From Lachnospiraceae bacterium (GTDB lineage: Bacteria; Bacillota; Clostridia; Lachnospirales; Lachnospiraceae), in assembly GCA_910575255.1 (NCBI GenBank), contig CAJTEM010000032.1, positions 1 through 58,544 on the forward strand: a stretch of DNA of 58,544 bases, given 5' to 3'. Positions 1-9,788 of the stretch are shown here, in pieces; within the stretch, counting starts at the first letter, position 1, and the number at the start of each line of letters is the position of its first letter. A model generated the notes under the pieces. That model was not told the origin of the DNA, did no database searches, and saw only the letters and a list, made by a program, of their open reading frames with translations. The position numbers and the translations under genes were made by a program.

Positions 1-48
1 ACTCAAAATACCAAGAAAAATACAACAGTTTTATACATTTCAGAAATA

Positions 49-89
49 CCCTGAACACCGCTATTCATGCGGTTTTCAGGGCATTTTTT
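49..89 (+). terminator. Rho-independent terminator, plus orientation
   Basis: A 13-bp stem (49-61 pairing with 69-81, one mismatch) with a 7-base loop is followed by a run of six T at 84-89. The T run lies on the plus strand, so it would end transcription entering from the left of the window. The rest of positions 1-208 shows no gene. Confidence 0.7.
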
Positions 90-208
90 ACACAATCCCT
101 TGCAAAATTCAGGTTACTATTAATCAATGCTATTTGCAACCAATTTTTTCTATAATATTGCGTTTGCTGCATTTTGCTGCATTGTGTTTACTGTGCCATA
201 AAACCCTC

Positions 209-2461
209 TCAGTCCCGGCAACCATACAGCCACCGTTTTCCAAACATGATATCATACTGAATAAACCGGTATAAATCCAGGTCAGGATTCCCATCCACAT
301 TGATAAATTCTTTATGGACAACCGGATACTGCTCTCTAAGCGCATACAGATAGTCAAAATAGCTGCTGTGAGTGATTCCGGAATCATGAAGAATTTGTAC
401 AGCAATCTGGTTGGGGGTAATGTATTCCGGATCAACATGGATTTCTTTGTAATTGGAATACATGGCAAACCCCGTCATATATTTTTGATAAGTGTCATTG
501 GTGTAGCTTAAAAGCCCCAGTGCATCAATCGGAGGAAGATGATCACCGAATACATACAACAAGGTGGGCCGATCTGTTTGATTCATGTAGTCAATAATCT
601 TTTTTACCATTTTATCTGTATTCAGGTAGGATTGTGCCTGCTGCTCCAACTCTTTGCGATCCTTTTCCGGAATTCCAGATGCCTGCAGCTTTACTTCTGT
701 CTCTGGGTATTTCTCCAATGTCACATAATGTTCTTCCATTGTCATCGCAAAAATAAATTGCGGAGTGTCCTCTGCGCTTAATTCCTGAATAATCCGATCT
801 CCAAACGCATCATCTTTTAACCAGCCATTTTCTGTTGTATTTTCTTTGGTAAGCTCAAAATCAGCAAGAGCCAAATAGTCCTGAAAGCCTAAAGCCGGAT
901 AAACAATCGTCCGGTTATAAAAAGCAGGAAGATCCGGGTGCATTGCCTTTGTTATATATCCATTGTTGTTGAATTCCTGTACAATAGAGGGAAATTCCAT
1001 TTCCGGATTATTGAAATACGTTGTATAAGGTGTAAGTGCGTTTGGTAAAAAGGCTAAGGATAATCCGGTCAATGCTTCGAACTCGATTGCAGAGGTATAG
1101 CCTCCAAAACGTGGGGAGAGGAGTTTGGCTGGGGAATACTTTCTCATTGTTTGGCCTATGTCCTCGCTAAGGGAAAGCCCGTCCACATTATTCAAATCGA
1201 AATAGGATTCTGCCAGGATCAGGATAACGTCCGGTTTTTCCTGAGATAGCGGCATGATATCCAGATTTTTAAATTCTTTTTTTAGCTGAAGGGCATACTC
1301 CGGTGTGTAATTATCGGGTTTTTTAATGATGGCATTCTTTAAATTTTGTAAATTCAAAAATTGATTCATTATCAGGCCATTGTATTGGACATTTACTTTT
1401 TCGTTTTCCCAGGTTCTGGCATAGATATCCAGCGGTCGGAAGTCACCATGAAAAAGCATATACAGCATGGCAGTCAAGGCTGCTATGGAAATAGCAGCAA
1501 TCGGAGGAGACGGAGCCGGCCGGAGCAGACGAGATATTATCTTCCGATACTTAATCAGCAAAAGGATAAGGGTTATAAACAGGAGAATCATCAATATCAG
1601 CATTTTCGCTGTCAAAAACTCCCGGCCAATCAGAAACATTTCCTTTATTTGAAGTAAATCAAACCATGAGAAAAAAGTATCATGGTATCTTAACTTCAAA
1701 AAATTGCTGAAAAACAGGAAAGCGATGGTGAGGGCGGATAAAAGAAGGCCTAAGCCACGGCCAAACAATCCCCAAAGGCAGGTCAACATAAATAATAAAA
1801 AGTAGAGGTTCAGAATGTGAACCGGATTTGAAAAGAATTTTATAATAAGGTCTGAAAGCGGTAGCTGACTGTGGAATCCCATCCTTGAAAAAACACGGAT
1901 AAAAGTAATCAATATTAAAAAGCCTGTTAAGAAGAAAACTTCTGGAAATTTACCATAATATGGGAAATGGGTTTTCCTTGCGTCTGATTGATTTCTATTC
2001 CTGCAAAATAATGCAAGAACTTCTAAATTTAAGAACCAAAACAATAATATATGGAAAGAAATAAATAAGCGTTTTTGCGCAATATTATAATTTTTTAATT
2101 CTTGTATCTGAAAAGTATTTATTCCAATCAAAAAAATCAAGAGGCATATGGTTATAAAAATACTAACCATTTTATATTTGCCCTGTTCCGGCAAACATGT
2201 GGTTGAGGACATTCCCATTATAGCGAAGGGCAGAATGAACAGTAAAACCAGAAAAAAGTAGTTTAAATAGGAAAATCCAATAAAAATGACAGAAAATATC
2301 AGCATAAATAAAGGCATTGCTCTCTTACACTTCCATTTTTTTCGCCAGATGTAACCAAGTGGTTTATCTGATATACAGGAGGGCGGGAAGGCGTGGATTT
2401 TACTTGCCATCAAGTAGGTTAAGTATGGGAGCATACCAAATAAAACAGTATTTATGAGCAT
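209..2461 (-). CDS. LtaS-like membrane phosphoglycerol transferase (sulfatase fold)
   Basis: This 750-residue protein has roughly ten hydrophobic segments in residues 1-340 and an extracellular alkaline-phosphatase/sulfatase domain from about 408. Residues matching the LtaS active site are visible: Glu418 in LAESYFDL, the candidate nucleophile Thr456 in GGYTSAIEF, and Asp640-His641 in FGDHLPP. LtaS-family enzymes move glycerol phosphate from phosphatidylglycerol onto surface polymers, and GacH-type members decorate rhamnose polysaccharides. The context of rhamnan genes favours glycan decoration over lipoteichoic acid synthesis, but that is inference. The start has AAAGGAAAG about 9 bases upstream and lies 4 bases after the preceding stop. 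It is the last gene of the minus-strand operon. Confidence 0.88.
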   Translation of the reverse strand: MLINTVLFGMLPYLTYLMASKIHAFPPSCISDKPLGYIWRKKWKCKRAMPLFMLIFSVIFIGFSYLNYFFLVLLFILPFAIMGMSSTTCLPEQGKYKMVSIFITICLLIFLIGINTFQIQELKNYNIAQKRLFISFHILLFWFLNLEVLALFCRNRNQSDARKTHFPYYGKFPEVFFLTGFLILITFIRVFSRMGFHSQLPLSDLIIKFFSNPVHILNLYFLLFMLTCLWGLFGRGLGLLLSALTIAFLFFSNFLKLRYHDTFFSWFDLLQIKEMFLIGREFLTAKMLILMILLFITLILLLIKYRKIISRLLRPAPSPPIAAISIAALTAMLYMLFHGDFRPLDIYARTWENEKVNVQYNGLIMNQFLNLQNLKNAIIKKPDNYTPEYALQLKKEFKNLDIMPLSQEKPDVILILAESYFDLNNVDGLSLSEDIGQTMRKYSPAKLLSPRFGGYTSAIEFEALTGLSLAFLPNALTPYTTYFNNPEMEFPSIVQEFNNNGYITKAMHPDLPAFYNRTIVYPALGFQDYLALADFELTKENTTENGWLKDDAFGDRIIQELSAEDTPQFIFAMTMEEHYVTLEKYPETEVKLQASGIPEKDRKELEQQAQSYLNTDKMVKKIIDYMNQTDRPTLLYVFGDHLPPIDALGLLSYTNDTYQKYMTGFAMYSNYKEIHVDPEYITPNQIAVQILHDSGITHSSYFDYLYALREQYPVVHKEFINVDGNPDLDLYRFIQYDIMFGKRWLYGCRD

Positions 2462-2465
2462 TTGT

Positions 2466-3404
2466 TTATCTTTCCTTTTGTTCTAAATCTTTTTGTATCT
2501 GAATTAGAAACAATTCATATAGCTGCCGATGTTTCTTTATTATGATATCCAATATTACGCCACATGTCCAAAGGAGAATCCCAAAGATTGCCACAAACCC
2601 GGAAACAATGACTGTAGGGAACCTCGGCACTTTTCCGGTTTGAATATATTCTAATAAAACTGGGAGAAAAAACATCAATGCCACCCCCCCCAGTAAGGCA
2701 GCGATTATACTGAAAAATGCAAACGGTTTATATTCCCGAAATAATGCTGCAATAGTCTTTAAAACCCTGATTCCATCAGAAACTGTGTCAAGTTTGGATT
2801 CACTTCCAATAGGACGATCTCTGTATCCTACCGGAATTTCTTCTATAAGAAAATTTTTATCCAGTGCGTGAATTGTCATTTCTGTTTCGATTTCAAAACC
2901 TTTTGAAAGAACGGGGAATGATTTTGCAAACAAGGGGCTAAATGCCCGGTATCCCGTCATCATATCACTGACATTACTGTGGAACAGGAAATTAATTAAA
3001 AACCTGACCAACCGATTTCCTGTATTATGGAACCTTCTTTTATTTTCTATAAAATATGTAGAGGAGAGCCTGTCTCCAATTACCATATCCACACCTTTAT
3101 CCAAAACCAGTTCAACTAATTTCACAGCTTCTTCTGCCGGATAGGTGTCATCTCCGTCCACCATAAGATAACAATCCGCCTTAATATCCCGAAACATGCT
3201 GCGGATCACATTTCCCTTTCCCTGACGGTATTCATGGCGCACGATTGCACCCGCTTCTTTTGCAATTTCAGCAGTATTATCTGTTGAATTATTGTCATAG
3301 ACGTAAATATTCGCTTCAGGTAAAACGTCTTTAAAATCTTTAATTACCTTTCCTATTGTTTTGCTCTCATTATAGCAAGGCACTAATATTGCTATTTTAT
3401 CCAT
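2466..3404 (-). CDS. Polyprenyl-phosphate sugar synthase-like GT2 with C-terminal TM segments
   Basis: A 312-residue GT2 enzyme of the DPM1/GtrB type. It has an N-terminal Rossmann-like domain (VPCYNES at 8-14, DGDDTY at 83-88) and two C-terminal membrane helices at about 230-295. Such enzymes transfer a sugar from a nucleotide donor to undecaprenyl phosphate on the cytoplasmic face, for later use outside by GT-C enzymes. The nearby GtrA and GT-C genes fit that role. I chose the internal ATG at 3404 because it has AGAAG upstream and overlaps the previous gene by only 8 bases. An upstream ATG at 3425 is possible. A G8 run encodes Gly239-Gly240 in the first helix and is in frame here. Confidence 0.88.
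   Translation of the reverse strand: MDKIAILVPCYNESKTIGKVIKDFKDVLPEANIYVYDNNSTDNTAEIAKEAGAIVRHEYRQGKGNVIRSMFRDIKADCYLMVDGDDTYPAEEAVKLVELVLDKGVDMVIGDRLSSTYFIENKRRFHNTGNRLVRFLINFLFHSNVSDMMTGYRAFSPLFAKSFPVLSKGFEIETEMTIHALDKNFLIEEIPVGYRDRPIGSESKLDTVSDGIRVLKTIAALFREYKPFAFFSIIAALLGGVALMFFLPVLLEYIQTGKVPRFPTVIVSGFVAIFGILLWTCGVILDIIIKKHRQLYELFLIQIQKDLEQKER
2684..2691 (-). repeat. Poly-G run of 8 (coding strand), in frame
   Basis: Eight C on the plus strand read as G8 within CTG GGG GGG GTG of the GT2 gene. Gain or loss of one G would truncate the membrane anchor. Confidence 0.9.
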
Positions 3405-5019
3405 TTTCTTCTTTTGGCCTTTCATAGTTTTTATCAGACAATATCATAGTCAGTAAAATTGGAATACATACAATATACGGAAACGCATATCGAATTAAGA
3501 CGCATGGGCCAGCCAAAAGCGTCAATATGAAAAATCCAATTAATGTGAATGTTACAATGCCCCTTCGCCCCATATCTAAAACATAGGTAAAAAGAAGCAA
3601 AATCATCCAGAAATATGTCGCGGGAGAACACAATAATCTTAGTATAAATAATTCTTGATATTTATTTGTTGTGTATAGATATTCATAAAGCTTTTCTAAT
3701 GCTGAAAAACGGGAAACATGTATTACGCCAAATCCATCTTTTGTATCTGTCAGTAAATACCCTTGCCTTGATTCCGCTGTTGTCCCATAAATGGCCGCGT
3801 GTGTTTTATCTCCAATGTAAAAATATCCCAAATTATGCTGTAGAAAAGCCTGAAAATAATCCAAAGGATATTTTTGAAATAGTCTTATGTAACAGGAGAA
3901 GAGCTTTCTTAGATTCTGATTACCTGTAGCACTTCCCTTTACCGGATCGGACAAATGCGGATTATAATTCTCAACAGTCGGTATGATTTCTAATATCTCT
4001 GACAGTTCCTCATTTGACAGTTCTTCTTTTTTTGCATGATAAACGTAAGAGATCTGCTGATATGGCAAACTTAGCGCTTCATTTCCGGAACCTTTTCCTG
4101 CAGATAACGTAAAGGAGAGTCCTTCGGAAATGATAAGAGCCAAAATGATCCCCGTCAATGTACTCCATAAATATTTGAAATTTTTCCTTTTAATCACTAA
4201 TATCCCTGTCCCGATTCCAAAAGACATTACAACCGCGAATATTCCATTGTTTCGGAATAAAATTACCCCTATAACTGAAATGATGTATAAACCAATATTT
4301 CCGACAGTATTATAATGAGGCGGATACTTTTCCCAATAAAAAAGGCAAACGCAAAGTATTCCCATAAATCCCGTAAAAAAAACATCTTTAGTCATAGAAA
4401 TAGATAAAACGGAAAAATAGGGCAGCAGGGAGGATAAGGCAAGCAGAACTCTACGTATTTTTACATTTACCCCTATTGTGTAGAGAAATAAATGGATGTA
4501 AGAAACCATCATTGTAAAAAGAAACATCTGCATAGCCGATGCACAAGCAATCCCTACTGTGTAATTGTTGCATTTTTCACCAACAATATAATAGAAAAAT
4601 TGCAAATAAAGAGTATGTATCAAAGGATGGTGACGGTAATAGCCTCCTGTTGACTGGGAAATTTGCCATGCCACATCATAAGCAAACAAACCAGGATAAT
4701 ATGCCAAAAGCACAGGTATATAAGCAAGGTTCATACAGACAACACAAATCAAAAAATATATATATTTTTGTTTTAGTGTTATCTCTGATTCAAATGATGA
4801 GGATAATGGATAACTTATCAAATATTTACGTAATCTAAGATATATTTCTCCAACTATCGGGCTAAAAAAAATTGTGTTCAAAATAACAAAGAGAACATTA
4901 TCAAAACTAGCAGTTAAATGGCTTTCCAGATATTTCCCTAAAAGATTAATAAAACAGAATGGGATTCCAAAGGCTAAAGCAATCGTGGTATCTCTTTTAT
5001 TTTTAAAAAGTTCAAACAT
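3397..5019 (-). CDS. DUF6020-like polytopic membrane protein, probable GT-C glycosyltransferase
   Basis: A 540-residue protein with about 11 hydrophobic segments. The first large extracellular loop holds YYPGLFAYDVAWQ (Asp114) followed by HHPLIHT (130-136). This layout resembles DUF6020 proteins and, more broadly, GT-C enzymes that use polyprenyl-phosphate sugars with an acidic residue in the first loop. The substrate is unknown. The start at 5019 lies 4 bases after the preceding stop. A longer reading from 5091 would overlap the upstream gene by 68 bases and is less likely. The protein is probably a side-chain transferase acting with the GT2 enzyme immediately downstream. Confidence 0.8.
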   Translation of the reverse strand: MFELFKNKRDTTIALAFGIPFCFINLLGKYLESHLTASFDNVLFVILNTIFFSPIVGEIYLRLRKYLISYPLSSSFESEITLKQKYIYFLICVVCMNLAYIPVLLAYYPGLFAYDVAWQISQSTGGYYRHHPLIHTLYLQFFYYIVGEKCNNYTVGIACASAMQMFLFTMMVSYIHLFLYTIGVNVKIRRVLLALSSLLPYFSVLSISMTKDVFFTGFMGILCVCLFYWEKYPPHYNTVGNIGLYIISVIGVILFRNNGIFAVVMSFGIGTGILVIKRKNFKYLWSTLTGIILALIISEGLSFTLSAGKGSGNEALSLPYQQISYVYHAKKEELSNEELSEILEIIPTVENYNPHLSDPVKGSATGNQNLRKLFSCYIRLFQKYPLDYFQAFLQHNLGYFYIGDKTHAAIYGTTAESRQGYLLTDTKDGFGVIHVSRFSALEKLYEYLYTTNKYQELFILRLLCSPATYFWMILLLFTYVLDMGRRGIVTFTLIGFFILTLLAGPCVLIRYAFPYIVCIPILLTMILSDKNYERPKEENG

Positions 5020-5023
5020 TATT

Positions 5024-7192
5024 TTATTTATTCTTTCTCCAGATAATAGAACCATCACTGATCTGATGATAGTTTCCCAAAATATAATCATTAAGCTTCA
5101 TAAAATAGGAAGTCCTTCCCCAAACTGCTTGATCTGGATTCCAGACAACAATATTGGGTGACGTTCTTTGCAAATCCTCGATATTCCAGTCTTCATACCA
5201 ATCCATATACCAAGGCAGGCAATAAACTGCTCTGTTTATTGGATAAATTCCCTTTGTCAGAAGATAAATGGAATCATTACACCCTGCATCAATAAAAATA
5301 TCTTCCCCCGGATCGGTTAGTGATAGAATCAGGGAATCGTTATAATTTACAGTCTCCTGCTCTATTGTGAAATTTGCTGTGACAGCTGAAACGTATGGTT
5401 CTGCTATCAGGCATAAGCCTGCAGCAAGCAAAATGCTTTGTATCCCCTTTTTGAAATGAAAGAGTTGATATTCCTTTGCTGGAAATATGATATTCCATGT
5501 AATTAACATTCCCCAAAATGCCAGACTATGGGATCCTTGCGCCCCTCTTGCCGCTCCGGCACATATCATTAACGTCAATATCAAGAAAAATATAATAAGA
5601 TTCTTTTCTTCCAGAACTTTTTTCACGGCAAATACGATGTAAACAGTCACGGATAAAATGGCTATAACTGTATAGGATGATATTCCTGTATTTCCGCCAA
5701 TGGACATCAAACCTGAAACATACTGGTTAAGCACAGCGGCGAGGCCAGAAAGAAATGGTTCAAACACACTTCTTCCCATACCTTGGTATTTAACATATAT
5801 TTCCCGATTAAATAAATACATTTGTCTGTAGCATTCATATAAAGAATGGTTTAATCCAAAATATATAACTCCGGCAATTAGCGGAATACTCCCTATACAG
5901 ATTAGTGGAATATATCTGGGCAATATTCTATTTACAGGCAAGGATTGTCTGCGCCATATCCCCCATTCTATGCACAAAAATCCGATTACAATAAAAAACA
6001 GGCAATAAACACTCAGAAATGAAGAACCAAATGCCATCCATACACCGGAAGATATTATGAGACATCTTTTTACACCTACTAATTTCTTCCCATCTTTGCA
6101 ATAATAAATAAACTCTAAAAGGAGCAGGATCATCGCCATCTCCTGAATTACATCTGATAAAATCATGATTGAAAATGATCCAAACATTGATTTTGTACAG
6201 AGAATTATCGCAACTGGTAAGACAGCCATAGTTCTTTTGCCAAAACTTTGATGATAACGAGCATACATAAGCGCCCAAACAATGCCCAAAAGAATATAGA
6301 ACATCACTCGCATCTGTTCTACGCTATTCGCTCCAAACAAGGCGAAGATACTGCAAAGATAATATGCCACAGGAGGATGCTGTACTACATAGTCCCGGTA
6401 CAATACGCCGCCTTGTGCAATTATCATTCCGCCCCTGATATTATCAGTTTCATCGATAAAAACCCCAGTTGTTTTCGTTGAAGCGAAAGGAATGCATATT
6501 AAAAACACTATAACACCAACCAAAACAGAGCAGATTATCGTGTCCTGGTACCACCAAATCCCCTTATCCTGTAAAAAAGATCCTCGCAGCAAGATAAAAG
6601 CTGTAATTACTAATATAATAAAATAGACGCAAAACCAAAAGGGTTCCTGATTACTCCCATTTATGCACATACATAAAATTCCAGAATCTCTGTTTCCATT
6701 TATATAAAGCTGCGCACTGTCAGAAAAAGAATTTGTACGGTATCCTTTGTAAAAGGCTATTTTATTCCCTTCATCTACGTTCAATGCGCGAATTGACAAT
6801 CTATAAATAGCGCCGCGCTTTACAATGATGCGTTTTCCGAATTTGATAACATAGTAGTCATTATCTTTTGCGTCGTAGAAGCCAAATATTTTAGATGTGA
6901 TGATAGTTCCGTCTTCATTAGATAAAGTCAGTTCCCAACTTGAATTGCTGTCTCTCTGATAATTTCCTACCTGAAATGCAACCGAGTCTAAAATTTCATA
7001 AGGCATCTGGAATTGTTCTTCTATTACAGTCTCTTTTGTATTCACACAGATTATATCGTCTGATGAATTTGTTAAATACGCAGTTTCCAGATAAGAGAAT
7101 TTAGTTGACAGTACCATATATCCTATAACCAACATTATGATCAAACCCAACACTGTAATGATTCTTTTGCTTTTTGAATATTTGAACATCAT
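5024..7192 (-). CDS. GT-C (ArnT/PMT-like) glycosyltransferase with N-terminal extracytoplasmic domain
   Basis: A 722-residue membrane protein. Residues 12-30 form a helix, 35-175 an extracytoplasmic beta-rich domain, and 187-203 a second helix. A multi-helix GT-C core follows. The core's first loop has FIDETDNIRGG (Asp247, Glu248, Asp250) and then QHPPVAYY, the usual GT39/ArnT-type catalytic arrangement. The 35-175 domain is recognisably the one at the N-terminus of both ABC permeases here: QF, then a Val/Leu-Gly-x-Tyr strand, then W-E-x-T/L-x-L. The enzyme probably uses a lipid-phosphate sugar on the outer face. It lies 15 bases after gtrA and just before the DUF6020-like gene. Confidence 0.85.
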   Translation of the reverse strand: MMFKYSKSKRIITVLGLIIMLVIGYMVLSTKFSYLETAYLTNSSDDIICVNTKETVIEEQFQMPYEILDSVAFQVGNYQRDSNSSWELTLSNEDGTIITSKIFGFYDAKDNDYYVIKFGKRIIVKRGAIYRLSIRALNVDEGNKIAFYKGYRTNSFSDSAQLYINGNRDSGILCMCINGSNQEPFWFCVYFIILVITAFILLRGSFLQDKGIWWYQDTIICSVLVGVIVFLICIPFASTKTTGVFIDETDNIRGGMIIAQGGVLYRDYVVQHPPVAYYLCSIFALFGANSVEQMRVMFYILLGIVWALMYARYHQSFGKRTMAVLPVAIILCTKSMFGSFSIMILSDVIQEMAMILLLLEFIYYCKDGKKLVGVKRCLIISSGVWMAFGSSFLSVYCLFFIVIGFLCIEWGIWRRQSLPVNRILPRYIPLICIGSIPLIAGVIYFGLNHSLYECYRQMYLFNREIYVKYQGMGRSVFEPFLSGLAAVLNQYVSGLMSIGGNTGISSYTVIAILSVTVYIVFAVKKVLEEKNLIIFFLILTLMICAGAARGAQGSHSLAFWGMLITWNIIFPAKEYQLFHFKKGIQSILLAAGLCLIAEPYVSAVTANFTIEQETVNYNDSLILSLTDPGEDIFIDAGCNDSIYLLTKGIYPINRAVYCLPWYMDWYEDWNIEDLQRTSPNIVVWNPDQAVWGRTSYFMKLNDYILGNYHQISDGSIIWRKNK

Positions 7193-7207
7193 ATACTCCT
7201 ATGTAAA

Positions 7208-7621
7208 TTATGATTTTTTAAAAATGATGAGTTTGCTAGCAATAAAATTTAATGCAATAATCAGAATGTTAGTAAAGGCTTTCATAAAAATATCATTGAT
7301 CCCCAGAATATCAACAAATATCCACATACAAAGCCAATCGATAACCCCTGTTGCAAGCCGACACAAAAAGAAAGACATAATCTCCTGGCATCTGCTTGTA
7401 ATATCCTTTGCTTTGCTGTGAAATACCCATTTGCGGTTGGTCAAATAAGCAAACAGAACAGCTGTTATCCATGCAATTATTGTACTTTGTAACGTGCTCA
7501 TTCCCATACGGTGAGCCATGATCCAAAAAACAATAATATTAACAAGTGTGGTACATACTCCGAAAATTATATAAAATACAATATCTTTATAGATTCCCCC
7601 CAATTTATTTACTTTTGCCAT
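7208..7621 (-). CDS. GtrA-family small membrane protein
   Basis: A 137-residue protein with four predicted helices and the typical GtrA pattern, including YLTNRKWVF between helices two and three. GtrA proteins are proposed flippases or partners for polyprenyl-phosphate sugars made by GtrB-type GT2 enzymes. It lies between a GT2 gene and GT-C genes, matching a three-component glycan modification system. The start at 7621 has AAGGA about 11 bases upstream and overlaps the previous gene by 13 bases. A G6 run lies near the start (7596-7601). Confidence 0.88.
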   Translation of the reverse strand: MAKVNKLGGIYKDIVFYIIFGVCTTLVNIIVFWIMAHRMGMSTLQSTIIAWITAVLFAYLTNRKWVFHSKAKDITSRCQEIMSFFLCRLATGVIDWLCMWIFVDILGINDIFMKAFTNILIIALNFIASKLIIFKKS

Positions 7622-8328
7622 CTGTGCATATCCTTCCTGAATTTCCAAAAGTCGCCAAGAGCATTCCATCCTATCTTTATAATTCGGGGAATGTTAATAG
7701 AATTCACACCGCCTTGTCTTGGTTTAAATGAAATTTCTTCGAACTTGATTTTATCTTTGTAATATGTAAAGTAAGTTGTCATCATAATATTGGGAAGATT
7801 ATAATCCTGCGGCATTCGGGACAGGTACTTATTTACACAAATGGATTTCATTAAACGAAAAGGTGCATTTGCATCCGGAACTTTTACACCAAAAAAAAGT
7901 TGTATTAACACACATACAATTTTTTCTACAAAGGCCCTTGATTTACCATCCCCTCTTACAGTCCGGTTTCCTAATATAGCATCATATTCTTTTCTCTGAT
8001 TCCAAAATCCATTAAACTCCTGGGGATCCGTTTGTCCGTCGGAATCTGTCTGAAAAATATAATCGGCGCCTGATTCTATAGCATACTTATATAATGCAAT
8101 AACTTTCGGTCCGTGTTGACGCCCAGTGTCTGATAGAATGACCAATTTGGGGTGGCTTTTTTGTAAATCAAGTAGTATATCATGAGTTTTATCCTGGCTT
8201 CCGCTGTCTGCAACAACAAGGCGAGAATTCTCTGACTTTCCGCTCAATAATGGATACCATGCCCGAATCACCCCCCCTATATTAGATTCTTCATTATATG
8301 CAGGCATTACAATATATACCGACTCCAT
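7609..8328 (-). CDS. GT2 family glycosyltransferase
   Basis: A 239-residue soluble GT2 enzyme with VMPAYNEE near the N-terminus and an Asp-Ser-Asp metal and nucleotide-sugar site at 95-97. There is no membrane helix. Family members build glycans in the cytoplasm or make polyprenyl-phosphate sugars, and adjacency to gtrA allows the latter. The start has AGGAGC about 8 bases upstream. A G7 run encodes Gly18-Gly19 and the following valine, so a one-base slip would abort translation very early. It is in frame as sequenced. Confidence 0.88.
   Translation of the reverse strand: MESVYIVMPAYNEESNIGGVIRAWYPLLSGKSENSRLVVADSGSQDKTHDILLDLQKSHPKLVILSDTGRQHGPKVIALYKYAIESGADYIFQTDSDGQTDPQEFNGFWNQRKEYDAILGNRTVRGDGKSRAFVEKIVCVLIQLFFGVKVPDANAPFRLMKSICVNKYLSRMPQDYNLPNIMMTTYFTYYKDKIKFEEISFKPRQGGVNSINIPRIIKIGWNALGDFWKFRKDMHRWQK
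8271..8277 (-). repeat. Poly-G run of 7 (coding strand), in frame
   Basis: Seven C on the plus strand read as ATA GGG GGG GTG in the GT2 gene at about codon 18. That is an early position suited to on/off switching. Confidence 0.85.
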
Positions 8329-8366
8329 TTTCTATGCTCCTGTTCATATGTAATATTTTTTTGCCA

Positions 8367-9788
8367 CTATTCCACCGTCCGGCGTTTTTCGTTATATCCG
8401 TTTTCGATATAATGCAAATAGTACTGAATATAATCATCTTTGTATTTTTGCCGGACATCCGGATTGTATTTTTCATATGCGAATATATTAAAAGTGGATT
8501 TTGCTATTCTTTTTTCCCTCATACCATATTGGATAAAATGTGTTAATAGCGCATGAGGATCGCGGCCAATCTTATCTTTAATATCAGGATTCATATTGCA
8601 GTAATCTTCAGCATTAAAAACAAGAGACCAGTAATGATAATCTTTTTTATGTAATCTTTTTATCTGATGATATTCATCTCTTTGCTTTTTCTTGTTGTGC
8701 AGGTAAAATGAAGCTTTTATCATTTGCCGGGTGAAAAAAAATTTCTGAGCAATTTCAAATTCGCACACTTGGCTGTTAAAGGATTTTTTCAGGTTGGTAA
8801 GTCTCTCTATTTCACAATTTGCCTGATGTAATTCAGCTTCTAAAAATTTTATTCTCTTTTTATTGATTATTAATTTTTGTTCTAATAAGGTTCTTTTAAT
8901 GTATTCTTGTTCAAACACCTCAATATGCCTTCTTTCGAAGGCAGCAAGAGAATCTTCAGAATCTTTTAAAGATAAGCCTGCTCTTTCCAGCTGTTCGGAT
9001 AATTCGTTTGTTTTCAGTATTAAGTTGTTAATTCTGGTTTTTGAACTTTCCAAATCTGATGACAATATAGTGATCTGTTGGCTATGAGTAATCCAATCAT
9101 TATCAAGAACATGCTTCTGCTCAGTAAGAATTATGTTTTTGTGTCGCAAGGCGAGGTTTTCATTCCAAAGTTCCGAAAGCCTGGTTTCATACTCAGAAAT
9201 CCACTCATAAGGATTTTTGCTTCCTTTTTTGAATACCATAGCCTGAGGAGAAATATAGGAACAATCATAATTAATATCATGATAAAAGTTGTGCCTTAGA
9301 AACTTGATGCACCAAAAAGCTGGCGTATGTACAGAATAATGGGACGCTTCTTCGTAATCAGATGGAGAGGAGGAAAAAACAATGATGTCTGTAGCAGAAC
9401 ATAAATTTCCAATAGCATCATCAAGCTCATCAGGTTTTAGGTGCTCTACAACTTCTATACAAGTTATCAGATCATAGCGTTCATTAAGTGGGGTCAAAAC
9501 AGATTGTACTTTACAATATGGTTTGATGTCATCGCGAACTTGCGAAATAGCATAATCGGAAACATCTATACCATAAGCATCTTTCCCGAGATCTCTTAAT
9601 GCTTCTACGAGATATCCGATTGCACACCCTGCGTCAAGGAATTTATCGGCATTAAAATCCAATGTCAATGTTTTTGCCTTTTTCTGAAATATTTCCTCCC
9701 ATCCATTGTTCCTCTCATAATTATTTCCACCATAATGTGCATAATAATTTTCCTCGTAATGGTAATCCTCCGTAAATATCCCTCTCAT
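8367..9788 (-). CDS. SAM-dependent methyltransferase with long coiled coil and tandem C-terminal repeats
   Basis: A 473-residue protein. Residues 40-165 form a class I methyltransferase domain (LDAGCAIGYL at 51-60, IEVVEHL at 111-117). Residues 200-345 are a long charged coiled coil. Residues 388-473 hold two copies of a roughly 40-residue motif, Y-x(2,3)-NPD ... H(F/Y)I-x-(Y/N)G-x2-E-x-R, often seen in surface-glycan glycosyltransferases. It may cap or modify a chain end and measure its length like coiled-coil terminators of ABC-exported O-antigens, which is inference. Its ATG overlaps the upstream stop as ATGA, implying translational coupling. Confidence 0.85.
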   Translation of the reverse strand: MRGIFTEDYHYEENYYAHYGGNNYERNNGWEEIFQKKAKTLTLDFNADKFLDAGCAIGYLVEALRDLGKDAYGIDVSDYAISQVRDDIKPYCKVQSVLTPLNERYDLITCIEVVEHLKPDELDDAIGNLCSATDIIVFSSSPSDYEEASHYSVHTPAFWCIKFLRHNFYHDINYDCSYISPQAMVFKKGSKNPYEWISEYETRLSELWNENLALRHKNIILTEQKHVLDNDWITHSQQITILSSDLESSKTRINNLILKTNELSEQLERAGLSLKDSEDSLAAFERRHIEVFEQEYIKRTLLEQKLIINKKRIKFLEAELHQANCEIERLTNLKKSFNSQVCEFEIAQKFFFTRQMIKASFYLHNKKKQRDEYHQIKRLHKKDYHYWSLVFNAEDYCNMNPDIKDKIGRDPHALLTHFIQYGMREKRIAKSTFNIFAYEKYNPDVRQKYKDDYIQYYLHYIENGYNEKRRTVE

